Assembly (NCBI GenBank): GCA_026261815.1
Contig: JAMPIT010000566.1
Span: 27,181,001 to 27,245,000 of the forward strand
Direction: 5' to 3'
DNA from: Monarcha castaneiventris obscurior
Taxonomy: Eukaryota > Chordata > Aves > Passeriformes > Monarchidae
DNA: 64,000 bases
In this document: positions 24,901-32,758 of the stretch, piece after piece
Position numbering within the stretch: position 1 is the first letter of the stretch
Layout: each line of letters begins with the position of its first letter
Made by a program: the position numbers and the translations under genes
Notes under the pieces: generated by a model
Told to the model about the DNA's origin: nothing
Seen by the model: only the letters and a program-made list of their open reading frames with translations
Databases searched by the model: none

Positions 24901-27900
24901 CCAGTGATAAAGGGAAGAGTTCTAATAATTAAAGAAATTTGTATCAAAGATGGTAGGATAATGTTAAAGTAGGAAACATTTTGAAATATTAGTATGTTAT
25001 GACAATGTGAAGACATAAACATTGAAAAAGCTGGTTTGGTTATTGTGCAAGCTCCATCACCAAACCTATTTCTAATACATCAGGCAAACACCTGCCAAGA
25101 ATGACAGGGTGTTTTCTTTGGATAGAGAGATGAAATAGATACCATCTGAAGGTCCCTAGGCAATTGCAAATGTAAATTTAGGAGCAGTTCTCTTGTCACA
25201 TTTTAAGCAATTTTGTGATTTATAGCTCATTTCAAAGTAATTTTTAAAAAATTGTATGGCTTTAAAGATCAAACTGGAACAAAAACGTTATAGAACACTT
25301 GTGAAAGCACTCTTGGATTTATCATAAAATCTTTTTTTAAAAATTAAACTCTTAATTGAAACAGTGTTTTGTGTTTATGAACAGATTTTAATTTGGAAAT
25401 AAATAGGAATTTCCTGTGATTTTAAATAGTTTATCTACTATTTTAAAACCTTAGACAAAGAAGAAAAATCCTGTGGAGGTTTTTAGATTTGGAGTAATTT
25501 GGAAGTTTTATCAACTAGAAAGTAAACATATTTATAATCTATCTTAAATTAGCATACAGTCAAACCAAAGAATGTTTTAACATGATGTTGTAAATAAAAA
25601 TGAGTTCTTGTTTTCAGTTTCTAGGATTTTAACTTTTTATTCTATCACTGCACATTGGCCCATTGCAATACTTTAATTTGTGTGAGGATGACTAATTCAT
25701 GCTTCAGGAGTTGTGCCCATTAAAAGTAAAGAATGGCAATTTATCTCTTGTTTAGAAAGTTCTGGTGGATATTCCTGTTACTAGATGATTAATTGCCTTA
25801 AAGCATCCTCTGTGGAGGAACTCAGCTTCTGGGAAGCTCCTTCCCAAGAAAACAAATACTAACTTATATGTGGTATTCCAAACTGTAGCCAAGTAGCCTG
25901 AGTAGTCATCATAGTCTTTTAGCAATAGGATTTGGCTTGGATATAGGCAATGGTTCTAAGTCCTTAACAAAAAGATTTGAAGCCATATCTCCAGTGCCTA
26001 TCTAGGTTCCATGGAGGAGTATTTCAGAGAATAATATTGTTCAACTTCTTACTGAAAGTATTTTGTAGCAGAAATACACAAAGACTTGAGTCAGAGGATA
26101 TTTTATATAAATTTAATTCAGTTTTAAAGCTAATCATTTGGTAATAAAGTTCCATGACTTTCTGTTTGGTCCAGGTTTTTGGAACTGCTTCTCTTACTAG
26201 AATGTGAATAGTTGAGGTTTTTGAGATGGAAGAAACAAAGTCTATGGTTGCTGCTGTCACCCTTTTTTCAGATACTGCACTGAGTATCTAACCTAAGAGA
26301 CTGCAATTTGTTGAAGAAAGGCTACTGTTGTGTTTCAGTTCTTAGTCTAAAATCTGGCATTTCATACAGAGTGTATCCATCACTACCTCTGAAACTTAAA
26401 ACCAAGACCTGAAACAAGTATCAGAAACAGGATGAAAACCCTGAACTACATCTCCATAATTTCCAAATATAGTAGGTATCCCCAAACTACTTTTCATGCA
26501 TATTTTGCAATCCTGAGACCCTCTGCCATTCAACTTTTTTCCTATCAGACTGGAGGGGACCATTCCTGAATATCACTGCCAAAAGATAAATATATGTACA
26601 ATGCCACTTAAAAAAAAAAACAAAACAAACCACTATTTGTCCTTGGTGGTGTGTTATTGTTGTTGCCAACAGTTTATACCTGTTTTCTTCATTTATATGG
26701 TTTTGTGCTTTGCAAAGATATATGCTTTACTCTTTCTTATTTTTTATTACCCTACCCATCTTCAATAAGAAGTACCATCATTTATTACTAGATATGCAAA
26801 GACAGAACATCATTTACTCCTGACAGAACTCCAGTTGCTAGGAATGAATAAACCACTGGTGTGGGATTCTATCAAACGACAATATTTAATAGGAGGAACA
26901 TTATGTCACTGTAATGACTCCCTTCAGCTTCAACAAATTCAAGTCCACTTGGAACAAAATGATTCAAGAGTAATTGTACATTGCAATCCTGTTGCAATAT
27001 ATTGAACTGCATGTGCACAGAATTTTTCATGACAGCAACAGGACTACATCCAGTCTCCAGAGGCAACTGGTATCAGCCACCAGTTAAAAACAGTTGGAAG
27101 AAACCAACATAACCCTGGCTTTCTTATGACAATGCCTTAGTGTAAAGCAAACTGCGCATGTTCTGTCTACAATGTATAAAAGTGGTTCATAGTGCAGATA
27201 TTTACTTTCCTTATTTGTTTTATGAAAATATGTCTGAGGAGATGCAAAATCTGCTGTGAAAAAACACACATTGGTTAGCCTGGTGGACTGCTTTTGCACA
27301 ATTGTGTAGAATACTCAATAAGTCTCCATAATTTTGTATTTTTTCTTACTAAGTGAAATTATATTTTGTTTTTTTCAGGGGGCAGAAATACACGAAGTAC
27401 TCAAGACAGTCTTATCTGTCAGTCATTGGTATTGCTCCTGCTGGTAAGAAAGATATTACAGGTTTTCTGTTTCTTTTTTCCTAATTCTCATGATTTAGAG
27501 ACTGCCGGCTGAAGTTTCATGTAGAACTGTGAAAGAGAAGAGGCTTCAGGCTTAGGAAGAGGATTATCGTTTTCTCCAAAATCTCTCACAGAGGAAGTTT
27601 TCAGTCAGATTTTCTTTTGTACAATGTATGGCCTCATTGCCAATGTAAACTTCTGCCTATGTAAGCCTCTGGTCTGAAGCAACTTTAAAAGAGAGTCTGT
27701 GTATGAAAAATTGAGAAGAAAACAGAAAAAACCAACCAAACAAACAATAAGGATTATTTTTTCTCACAACATATTTTTTAAAAAGTCTCTTTTTGTGAAA
27801 TGAAAAATCAAAGTGTTGTATAAACCCATATTTTAATCTTATCAGTATCAAAGTATTAAATAATGTTTATGCATTTATAGATAAGAGTCTATTACACTTT

Positions 27901-28262
27901 AAATATAATCCTTATTTTCAAATCCTAATAGCAATTATTAACCCAGAATTCCAGTTCTTCATCTACTTACTTATTTTCATGGAAAAACAGAACTGATTAT
28001 TTGGAGATTGATTTGCTGTGCAGAGTTACTGAGTCTAATTTATACCAGTACATGGCTTGATCACAAAGTGCTCACTGTGGTTATACTTTTGCCATGAGAT
28101 TAATGATTTAATATTTAAGCCTGTAATTGGCCACCTGGATCACACGTTTTGCAATTGTTGCTTGGATGACCTCACCTTCTGTGGGGGAATTTCACTTAAT
28201 TATCTGAAAAAAAGTAAGAGTGCAATTAAATCAAGAGCACCTGTAGGACTGAGTTTCATCTT
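717..28262 (-). CDS. Unrecognised multi-exon protein gene (15 exons, about 563 aa)
   Basis: Gene model joined by eye, in minus-strand order: 28262-28241, 28015-27971, 27253-27114, 27066-26910, 26196-26053, 24693-24650, 16440-16359, 16233-16131, 11708-11664, 10494-10313, 5435-5262, 5064-4878, 2295-2257, 1258-1150, 938-717. Every junction is GT-AG and every phase carries over without a stop; the sum is 1695 nt, a multiple of three. The start is the ATG at 28259-28257 in the first listed exon (A at -3), but coding may begin upstream. I see no signal peptide, transmembrane helix or familiar catalytic motif. The protein is mixed alpha/beta in character, with many His and Cys, and its C-terminal exon has strand-like hydrophobic stretches. 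I do not recognise the family. The existence of a gene is well supported; single junctions (exons 3/4, 8/9/10) are less certain. Confidence 0.72.
1150..1258 (-). CDS. Exon 14 of the minus-strand gene
   Basis: A 109-nt exon with acceptor TCTTATGCTTCAG and a strong donor AAT|GTATGT. It codes for 36 residues beginning KEVEDYAEMSSTGLNQ and ending KEINISRN, and ends in phase 0. Confidence 0.75.
1320..1880. other. GC-richer, CpG-bearing intron block, possible LTR fragment
   Basis: Composition jumps compared with the AT-rich flanks and several CpGs are present. On the minus strand a TATA-like GTATAAATAATTC lies near 1782-1794. This resembles a piece of an ERV LTR, but I could not define ends or a target-site duplication. 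Confidence 0.3.
2257..2295 (-). CDS. Exon 13 of the minus-strand gene (39 nt)
   Basis: A micro-exon between acceptor GAAGTTTTTCAG and donor CTCAG|GTAACACC. Only the frame with one leading base is open; it reads TTCQKQKADVEL and leaves two bases. This is exactly the phase needed between exons 12 and 14. Confidence 0.65.
3355..3925 (+). mobile_element. CR1 LINE 3' fragment
   Basis: The plus strand matches the end of CR1 ORF2 and the 3' UTR: the translation contains GDLGIMVDEKLDMKQ, the typical CR1 reverse-transcriptase tail, interrupted by stops. The following DNA has the usual blocks for the gaaaagagaaggcttcaggg and ggacctcttggaaaggac segments. The true CR1 3' terminus is missing. Confidence 0.85.
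4878..5064 (-). CDS. Exon 12 of the minus-strand gene
   Basis: A 187-nt exon with donor CCCAG|GTAGAA. It codes for 61 residues, including SQALEQALDILSDVLAENQ and CFHMYFHEEGLKINITSIP. This is a likely helix followed by beta strands. The acceptor GATGACAG has a modest pyrimidine tract; the phase leaves this as the workable choice. Confidence 0.8.
5262..5435 (-). CDS. Exon 11 of the minus-strand gene
   Basis: A 174-nt exon with a textbook acceptor (TTTTCCATCTCCCATTAG) and donor ATAG|GTATCT. It codes for 57 residues from FLRDLVQAQSNTSNDLF to TLENVMNEMLSYVDI, with two leading bases and one trailing base. The pattern is amphipathic and helical, possibly a short coiled coil. Confidence 0.8.
5436..10312. 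other. Intron 10 of the minus-strand gene
   Basis: Apart from the C/T tract, I see AT-rich unique-looking sequence with no repeat I recognise. Short ORFs here have poor splice context or poor composition. Confidence 0.4.
8499..8585. repeat. Pyrimidine-rich (C/T) low-complexity tract
   Basis: Almost pure C/T on the plus strand, made of TCTTCC-, CCTTCT- and CTTTCC-like words. It lies in the intron between exons 10 and 11. Confidence 0.7.
10313..10494 (-). CDS. Exon 10 of the minus-strand gene
   Basis: A 182-nt exon with donor CTCAAG|GTACTAG. It codes for residues including RRLKSHCHLRERIGLQAVRR and AVEVLNTLHNKRERKISV, and leaves one base that matches exon 11. The acceptor is uncertain: AGCACAG at 10495-10496 follows an A-rich run rather than pyrimidines, and the better-looking sites at 10474 and 10471 would create a stop with either upstream exon. 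Confidence 0.65.
10765..10975. repeat. Degenerate 33-bp tandem repeat (about 6.5 units)
   Basis: Units begin at 10765, 10798, 10831, 10864, 10897, 10930 and 10963. In one plus-strand frame each unit reads an acidic 11-mer such as GEVDHDEELSH, REDKRDQDLSQ and GEDEHDKELSQ, with stops in the first and sixth units. The minus-strand frame is open and gives hydrophobic 11-mers. It opens a GC-richer block (10.74-11.64 kb) that carries AATAAA at about 11527. Confidence 0.7.
11664..11708 (-). CDS. Exon 9 of the minus-strand gene (may be optional)
   Basis: A 45-nt exon with a very good acceptor (CCCTTGTCCTTGTAG) and a strong donor (ATG|GTAAGTGG). In the required phase it reads GIHLHSENWVSWLT. Its length is a multiple of three, so exon 8 can also join exon 10 without it. 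It sits at the edge of a GC-richer repeat block, so it might be exonised repeat sequence. Confidence 0.5.
12388..12590 (+). mobile_element. CR1 3'-terminal fragment
   Basis: Plus-strand match to the CR1 3' UTR and end: ggttgaacagggcttgaagc, then a block close to gacctttaaggtcccctcca and an ending like ccatcctgtgagactatgaa. Confidence 0.85.
12980..13289 (+). mobile_element. ERVL-like LTR, left part of an interrupted copy
   Basis: Matches a bird repeat I know by its internal degenerate repeats of the cctgcagcccacg and ggagcagat type (for example 13190-13275). The right part continues at about 14005. Family assignment is from memory. Confidence 0.55.
13290..14004 (-). mobile_element. Second LTR inserted into the ERVL-like LTR
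   Basis: It starts TGTGTTATGATCCAG at 13290 and splits the surrounding repeat. A minus-strand AATAAA lies at about 13365-13375. It includes a purine (GA)n tract. The right end is placed only by where the host repeat resumes; I found no clear target-site duplication. Confidence 0.5.
13387..13480. repeat. Purine-rich (GA)n microsatellite and flank
   Basis: GAGAGAGA runs from about 13394 to 13426, followed by imperfect GGGA/GAAA purine sequence, inside the nested LTR. Confidence 0.85.
14005..14554 (+). mobile_element. ERVL-like LTR, right part and 3' end
   Basis: Continues the interrupted copy: ggcaggagctgtgaccctgt, then a region close to the bird LTR poly(A) area (ttcatttctcataccctact, ATTAAA at 14403-14408) and an end like ccagtcaaggttaacccatc followed by ACA at 14554. 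Confidence 0.65.
14556..15210. other. GC-richer unassigned block
   Basis: The composition is unlike the flanking AT-rich intron, with many CAG/CTG words. It has open frames on both strands but none with recognisable content. Probably internal or flanking sequence of an old retroelement. Confidence 0.3.
16131..16233 (-). CDS. Exon 8 of the minus-strand gene
   Basis: A 103-nt exon. Its acceptor is a tandem NAGNAG (AAAGAAG). The distal AG gives Cys at the junction, while the proximal AG would create a stop. It codes for KIAGNLFPSEDPHFKMLLGY and continues to a donor AAATG|GTTAGTGCC, leaving two bases. A weaker donor AAAG|GTTTAT lies 26 nt earlier. Confidence 0.68.
16359..16440 (-). CDS. Exon 7 of the minus-strand gene
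   Basis: An 82-nt exon. The acceptor is TATTTTCTTTTGTCAG and the donor TGT|GTAAAC. It codes for 27 residues from DENQWAQSILKINFF to FTCFIV and leaves one base. The intron to exon 8 is only 125 bp and ends in a long T tract. Confidence 0.72.
22491..22610 (-). mobile_element. CR1 3' end
   Basis: The plus strand shows the reverse complement of the CR1 terminus: aatcatagaatggtgtgggt, then ggaccctagagatcatctag and the ttccaactcctcc block. Confidence 0.9.
23880..24165 (-). pseudogene. Decayed C2H2 zinc-finger pseudogene fragment
   Basis: In the intron between exons 6 and 7. The minus strand reads parts of at least three C2H2 fingers. The middle finger is intact (KICGKKFSQKCALQDHLNLH, C-x2-C-x12-H-x3-H) and is followed by the linker HSGEKSHKC, close to the usual TGEKP linker. 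The finger before it (MAFTQRSSVM, then a His pair) needs a one-base shift and has lost its second Cys. The finger after it meets an in-frame TAA. The fingers are fused without introns, so a processed copy of a zinc-finger gene, perhaps BTB-type, is likely. The parent gene was not identified. Confidence 0.75.
24650..24693 (-). CDS. Exon 6 of the minus-strand gene
   Basis: A 44-nt exon with excellent splice sites: acceptor TTTTCCTCATCTGTACATGC plus TCAG, donor GCAGAG|GTAAGTGGG. With the phase set by exon 5 it reads SLIVVAGTHAYSAE and ends in phase 0, which matches exon 7 some 8 kb away. Confidence 0.72.
26053..26196 (-). CDS. Exon 5 of the minus-strand gene
   Basis: A 144-nt exon bounded by a good acceptor (ACTATTCACATTCTAG) and a strong donor (TTCA|GTAAGAAG). 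It starts with two bases, codes for 47 residues beginning REAVPKTWTKQKVMELYYQM and ending CVFLLQNTF, and leaves one base. The predicted sequence is helix-rich. Confidence 0.75.
26910..27066 (-). CDS. Exon 4 of the minus-strand gene
   Basis: A 157-nt exon in phase 0. The acceptor is GGCTGATACCAG after a T-rich tract; the donor TACA|GTGACA is weak. It codes for 52 residues, including NSVHMQFNILQQDCNVQLLL and VPSGLEFVEAEGSHY, and leaves one base for exon 5. Confidence 0.6.
27114..27253 (-). CDS. Exon 3 of the minus-strand gene
   Basis: A 140-nt exon with a strong acceptor (TGTGTGTTTTTTCACAG). It starts with two bases, then codes for 46 residues beginning DFASPQTYFHKTNKES and containing YEPLLYIVDRTCAVCFTL. 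The donor chosen, AGG|GTTATG, is weak and leaves an intron of only 47 bp before exon 4. An earlier weak donor (GCA|GTTTGC, same phase) would give 86 bp and remove 13 residues. Confidence 0.6.
27971..28015 (-). CDS. Exon 2 of the minus-strand gene
   Basis: A 45-nt exon between acceptor CTCTGCACAG and a strong donor ATAA|GTAAGTAG. Only the frame with two leading bases is open; it reads NQSPNNQFCFSMKI and leaves one base. Phase fits both neighbours. Confidence 0.6.
28241..28262 (-). CDS. Exon 1 of the minus-strand gene (candidate start exon)
   Basis: A 22-nt exon. The acceptor follows a long T/GT-rich tract ending TTTTCAG, and the donor is ACAG|GTGCTC. It reads K-M-K-L-S-P-T with one base left over, which joins the two leading bases of the next exon to give Ala. 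The Met codon at 28259-28257 has A at -3 and is the start used here. The exon may instead be internal, because the frame is open back to the acceptor. Confidence 0.5.
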
Positions 28263-29132
28263 CTGAAAACACACACAAAAAAAGCCATTTCCTTTTGTGG
28301 TGTAAAATGAATGTTGATATGGAAGTTTATTTCATTAAATCAGTCTATTTGCAGCAGAACGATTTTCATTATTTTAAAAGTATATTAGTAATGTAATCTG
28401 TGACAAAGAATACATTCTATTTTCCATGACTACATGAAAAATAGTCAATTTGACAAAGAAAATATAAAGTTACTGACTTTTCAATAAAATTGCAACTAGC
28501 ATATTACCTTAAGAACAGATATTCTATGTTTCTATGAAACTTTGAGATATGAGCCTAAAATTTGCCCTTATAGACTATCATAACACAGGTACATAAACAC
28601 ACTTTAGAAAATATATATTTCATATTCTCATCTTAACATGATATTTTGGTATCATATGCTTAGACAACTATTATTTTCTGTAGATTTCAAATTTTCAGGA
28701 ATTAAAAAAAACCAGCAATGTTGTCTAGCTATGCTTTTTCCATATGGTATGTAAATTACAAGGCAAAAATTCTTGTCCTCTTGAAATCAACAATAATTTT
28801 TCTATTGATGTGAGTAGGAAAAGAATACATACAATATTTAAAAATTAATTTCTAATTTTAGCCATCTAGACCTATTTTTTTTTTCAATCAGGCTGAAGTA
28901 ACTATTAGATTAGACCTAACAATCATACCGCCTTCTGTTTTCTTTGCGCTAATGTATAGGCTAAATCTCATAAAAAAAAATTGCAACTTGGTTGCACACC
29001 AACAGTGAAGTTTCAGAGTGCCTAAAGTATCTTTCTCCTACACTTAAGAAAACATACTTTGTTCTGCATTAAAAGTCAGTTGTCTGCTTGTCTGAATATT
29101 CTATCGCTAACCTAATTTTCCTACTTTGTTAC

Positions 29133-29161
29133 CAGAGATGATTTTCCTATTGTATTTCCCA
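29133..29161 (-). CDS. Candidate upstream exon of the same gene (29 nt)
   Basis: It lies between a good acceptor (GTACTTCTTGTTAG) and donor CTCTG|GTAACA. With two leading bases it reads GNTIGKSSL and ends in phase 0, which matches exon 1. It is short, so chance is a real possibility. Confidence 0.3.
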
Positions 29162-30728
29162 CTAACAAGAAGTACTAACTGCAATTGTTAAAAGCCCTTA
29201 TTTGAGATCCTTTCACAAAAAGTTGTAAGTTTATAGAGGATGCAATAATTCAGTCTGTAGCCTTCCTTATAATCTTTTACTGTGTTGTAAGAGACTATAT
29301 AGGTCATGAAATCAAAGTCTTAATACCATAAAATTGACGGATGTCAGTACAAAGGTTGCAATAGTGACATAGAGACAATTGCAGATGACTAAATACAGAT
29401 TTCCCAAACCAAATATGTTTGGTTCAATGTATTTTCTACTACTTCTGAGTCATAACACATTAATTTATGACAGTGATCCACAGAGCCTTCTGGCCATTGC
29501 TGCCTACCCTAACTTAGAAGGAGTACAGCTGATAGAAACTGCTGGAAAGTGTGTAAAAATAATGAAGAGGCTTCAGACACTGCATTTTCCATAAATTAAT
29601 TCCCTGTAATCCATATGTGTTTTCTACAGTTCAACAAATCCTTTAAAGATGAAAGCTTTAATTTAAAATCAAATAGAATGACAATTGCCCATTTTCTTGT
29701 TGACCAGAAATCTCTATTGATTTTTTTTCCCTTCAGCTGTTAGTTTCTTCAAAATAAAATAATAACTTATGTTTGTTGAATTCCAATTAGATCCAACAAA
29801 GAGAATTTACCAGGGGAGATATCTGAGAAACCCCATACATCTTTATGATACAGGCTCATTTGAATACCTCTGTTTGCATTGTCTGCTTACATTAAACCTG
29901 CCCTCTGGGTAAGATGAAAATAAGAAATACAAATATGCATTAAGTTTTATGTCACTGACTTACTTTTTTTATCATTTCAATAGACATTTCAAATGGAATT
30001 TTACACAACAGAATAAGACATCTTTCACGCAGGTGTTAGATAGATAGAAATTCCATGTCCAAAAGGGATGTATCAACTATACAGGGATTTGGGTTCAGTT
30101 TGGGACTTTTTTTTTCTGATGAGACTTATAAACACTGCTTGTCTTCTTACATAATCCTGTTTTTTGCTGAAATTCAAAGAATTCCAAGCTTTGCTCTTTC
30201 TCTGTTGCATTTATGATCATGAGGATGTTTTGGTAAGACCTTCCACAGATTTTAGCAACAGTTAGTAATGGTACAAATGAATTAAAGCCCAGGCTTTCAC
30301 AATCTCATCCCCAACTCTTACCTCGACATTACATCAGCTATGTATGCTGATCTATATATTAACTCCAATACAGAAAAATGTACTTGGTGTCCCACAATTT
30401 CTGTTCACGAACACCTACATACAGAATTAATCTCTTGGGTTTTTATGATACCTTTGCATAGTAGTGAGGGAAGAAAATATATGCTGTGTGAGTTGGTTAC
30501 AAAAGTTGCACGTTTGACGCTCCCAAAGAAATTAAGTTTTGCTGATAAATAATATCATTGCACTCACCTTGCTGTTTTTTCTAAATTTGTCTGCAACTTA
30601 TTTGAATTGGAAGTAAAGGAGCCTTTTCCCTCTAAACAAGCCTACACTAAAATTAGTTTGTTTAGGCACCACATTCAGCATCAGAGAGAAGACTCCAGCT
30701 CTCATATGAGCATCTGAATGAGGACGGG

Positions 30729-31133
30729 TGTTGTAGTTTAGACATGGTATTCCCCAGCTTAGTGGTCCCACTGAAACACCCCAATGATATACTTCTTCCC
30801 CCTGCAGTAGGAGGGAGAGGAGAATGGGAGGAAAAAAAAGGTAAATATCACAGATGGAGATAAAAACAATTTACTAGAAATACCGGTGAAGTAAGAAACT
30901 GAACAATACGAACAACAATGCTTAAAATGTACAAGTGAGTGATTCACTCACAATTACTCACCACACAGGACTCTGTGCTACCCAACTGCACACTTTGGCA
31001 AACCAGAAGAAACTCAAGTCCCCTTCATCCTCCCTGTGCATGGCATGAGGTTGTATCAAATATGCCCACCATTGTGCCCATGCCCCTCCTGGCTTCTGCA
31101 AATTCTAACCCTGTCCTGGACAAAACCAGAGCA
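30729..31133 (-). mobile_element. Solo ERVL-like LTR
   Basis: It begins TGTTGTAGTTTAGACATGG and ends AAAACCAGAGCA on the plus strand. It contains the bird-LTR block gagataaaaacaatttacta, a diverged poly(A) region of a minus-strand element. Flanks ACGGG (30724-30728) and ACAGG (31134-31138) look like a 5-bp duplication with one change. Confidence 0.7.
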
Positions 31134-31221
31134 ACAGGTATTTCTTACTGGATATTTCCTACAACTTCATGTATGAACATTTCAAAATGTATGCATGTAT
31201 TTCAGATGGTCCGCCTTCTTT

Positions 31222-31350
31222 AATGGTCCAGCCATTCCTCTCCTCATTTATACTTGTGCCTGATGTTACTCCATTCTAGATGCAGAATCCAGCATTTGGA
31301 CTTCTTAAATTTCAACCTATTAATCATTGTTTGGTAGTTCAATCTATCTT
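31222..31350 (-). mobile_element. CR1 internal fragment, antisense
   Basis: The plus strand is the complement of the CR1 ORF2 segment that also occurs at 3385-3470 (tttatacttgtgcctgatgt, then the gcagaatccagcatttggac block). Confidence 0.65.
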
Positions 31351-31512
31351 TAAGGGTGGTCAGACCACCAGTTTCCCAGAGAGGTTTAGGAGTTTCCATC
31401 TCTGGAGGTGTTCAAAACCCAGCTGGACACAGCTCCGGACAAGCTGCTCCTCATGACCCTGTTTAAGCAGTGAAGCTGAACTAGATGATCTCAAGCTGTG
31501 CTTTCTCACCTA
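31351..31512 (+). mobile_element. CR1 3' fragment
   Basis: Plus-strand match to the CR1 3' UTR: aagggtggtcagaccaccag, tctctggaggtgttcaaaac, then gaactagatgatctcaagc near the end. Confidence 0.8.
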
Positions 31513-31529
31513 AACTAGAATCTCGGCTT

Positions 31530-32475
31530 TATACTAAAATCTATGGACACAATGAACTGGAAGCATTGGCCAGCTTCCAGAGCTGATATCTTTGGTATTA
31601 GGGAGACTTGGTGGAATGAGTCCCATGGCTAAAGTGCTGGGATGGTGGGGGTCTATTGTCTGCTCGGGCAGGATAGACAGGACGGGGGAGGTGGAGGTCT
31701 CGCACTGTACTTAGTGGAGAGGTTTGATTGTACAGACATTATAGTTAGTGATTATGTAATTGAGAGCATCTGGGTGTACATTAGTGAAATGGGGAGCAAA
31801 GGAGAATTTTAGAGGGTGTCCACTACAGACTGCCCTGCCAAAGTGTAAGCACTGATGAATTTTTCTACACTCAATTAGAGTACAGAAATCTCTGGATCTG
31901 TGGTGCTCGTTCTTCAGGAAGATTTCAACTTTCCAGACATAACCAGAAATATCATGCTTCTTGAAAAGCCAATCTTGGAAATTCTTTAAGTTTGTTAAAG
32001 ATGACTTCTTGTCAAAAGTACCCAGGGAGTCAACCAGGAAATAAGATTTTTTAGGACATGTTATTTGTAAATAGAGAAGGACTCAAGGAGAATGTGATGG
32101 TAGGTGTCTGTCTTGGCCATGGTGATCATGAAATGATCACATTCATTAGAGTACCCCAGGAGTTTGTTTTTGAGAGCTTAGGAGTCCATGAGTGCTGTTC
32201 AGCCTTTAGGAAATACTTAGAACCATGGGAGCAGGCAATTTCACTGCCTTTAGTCAAGCAGTTGGGGCAGAAGACCAGCTTGGCTCAACAGGGAATTCCT
32301 CATGGAGCTCAAGAGGAAAACAAAATTGCATTATCTCTGGAAGTGAAGTTGAACTTCATGGGAAAATAATACAACTGTGGTTGATATATACAGGGAGCAG
32401 ACATGAAAGGCCAAAGATCAGTTAGATTTGAAACTGGTCAATGTTTTGTCAGAAAACAAGAAGAAATTGTAAAGT
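31530..32475 (+). mobile_element. CR1 ORF2 endonuclease-domain remnant
   Basis: The translation, with frameshifts and stops, follows the CR1 AP-like endonuclease: IRETWWNESHG near 31600, GGGGLALYLVERFD near 31690, then EDFNFPDI near 31920, and VNREGL followed by GHGDHEMITF at 32061-32140. The last is the catalytic SDH-like motif, with Asp and His kept. It is not functional. Confidence 0.8.
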
Positions 32476-32514
32476 ATGTTAATAGCAAGAGTAAGTAATT
32501 TTTTCTTTTTTTTT

Positions 32515-32758
32515 TTTTCCCGTGTTCAGAGGGGCTCTCCTGTATTTCAGTTTGTGGCTATTGTCTCTTGTTCACTGGGCACCACTGAAGAGACCCTCAG
32601 CGCCATTTCTTTTCCACACTCCATTACATATTTATATGCATGGATGGGATTTCCCTTTAGTACTCTCTAAGCTGAACCGTCCAGCTTGCTCAGCCTCTCA
32701 TTATACGAAAGATACTCTCCTTAATGGAGTCCAGCCTTCATCCTTGTAGAACTGTTTA
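32515..32758 (-). mobile_element. CR1 3' region fragment, antisense
   Basis: The plus strand is the complement of the CR1 block containing ctaagctgaaccgtccagct, ctcagcctctcattatacga and a tactctccttaatggagtcc segment. A T-rich run precedes it. Confidence 0.75.

Noticed and set aside
28172..28199. Minus-strand segment with excellent splice sites (TTTTTTTCAG and AAG|GTGAGG)
   Set aside because: All three frames contain a stop, so it cannot be coding in this gene.
28508..28554. Exon-like minus segment with donor CTTAAG|GTAATA
   Set aside because: Its single open phase (0 to 2) fits neither exon 1 nor the 29133-29161 candidate.
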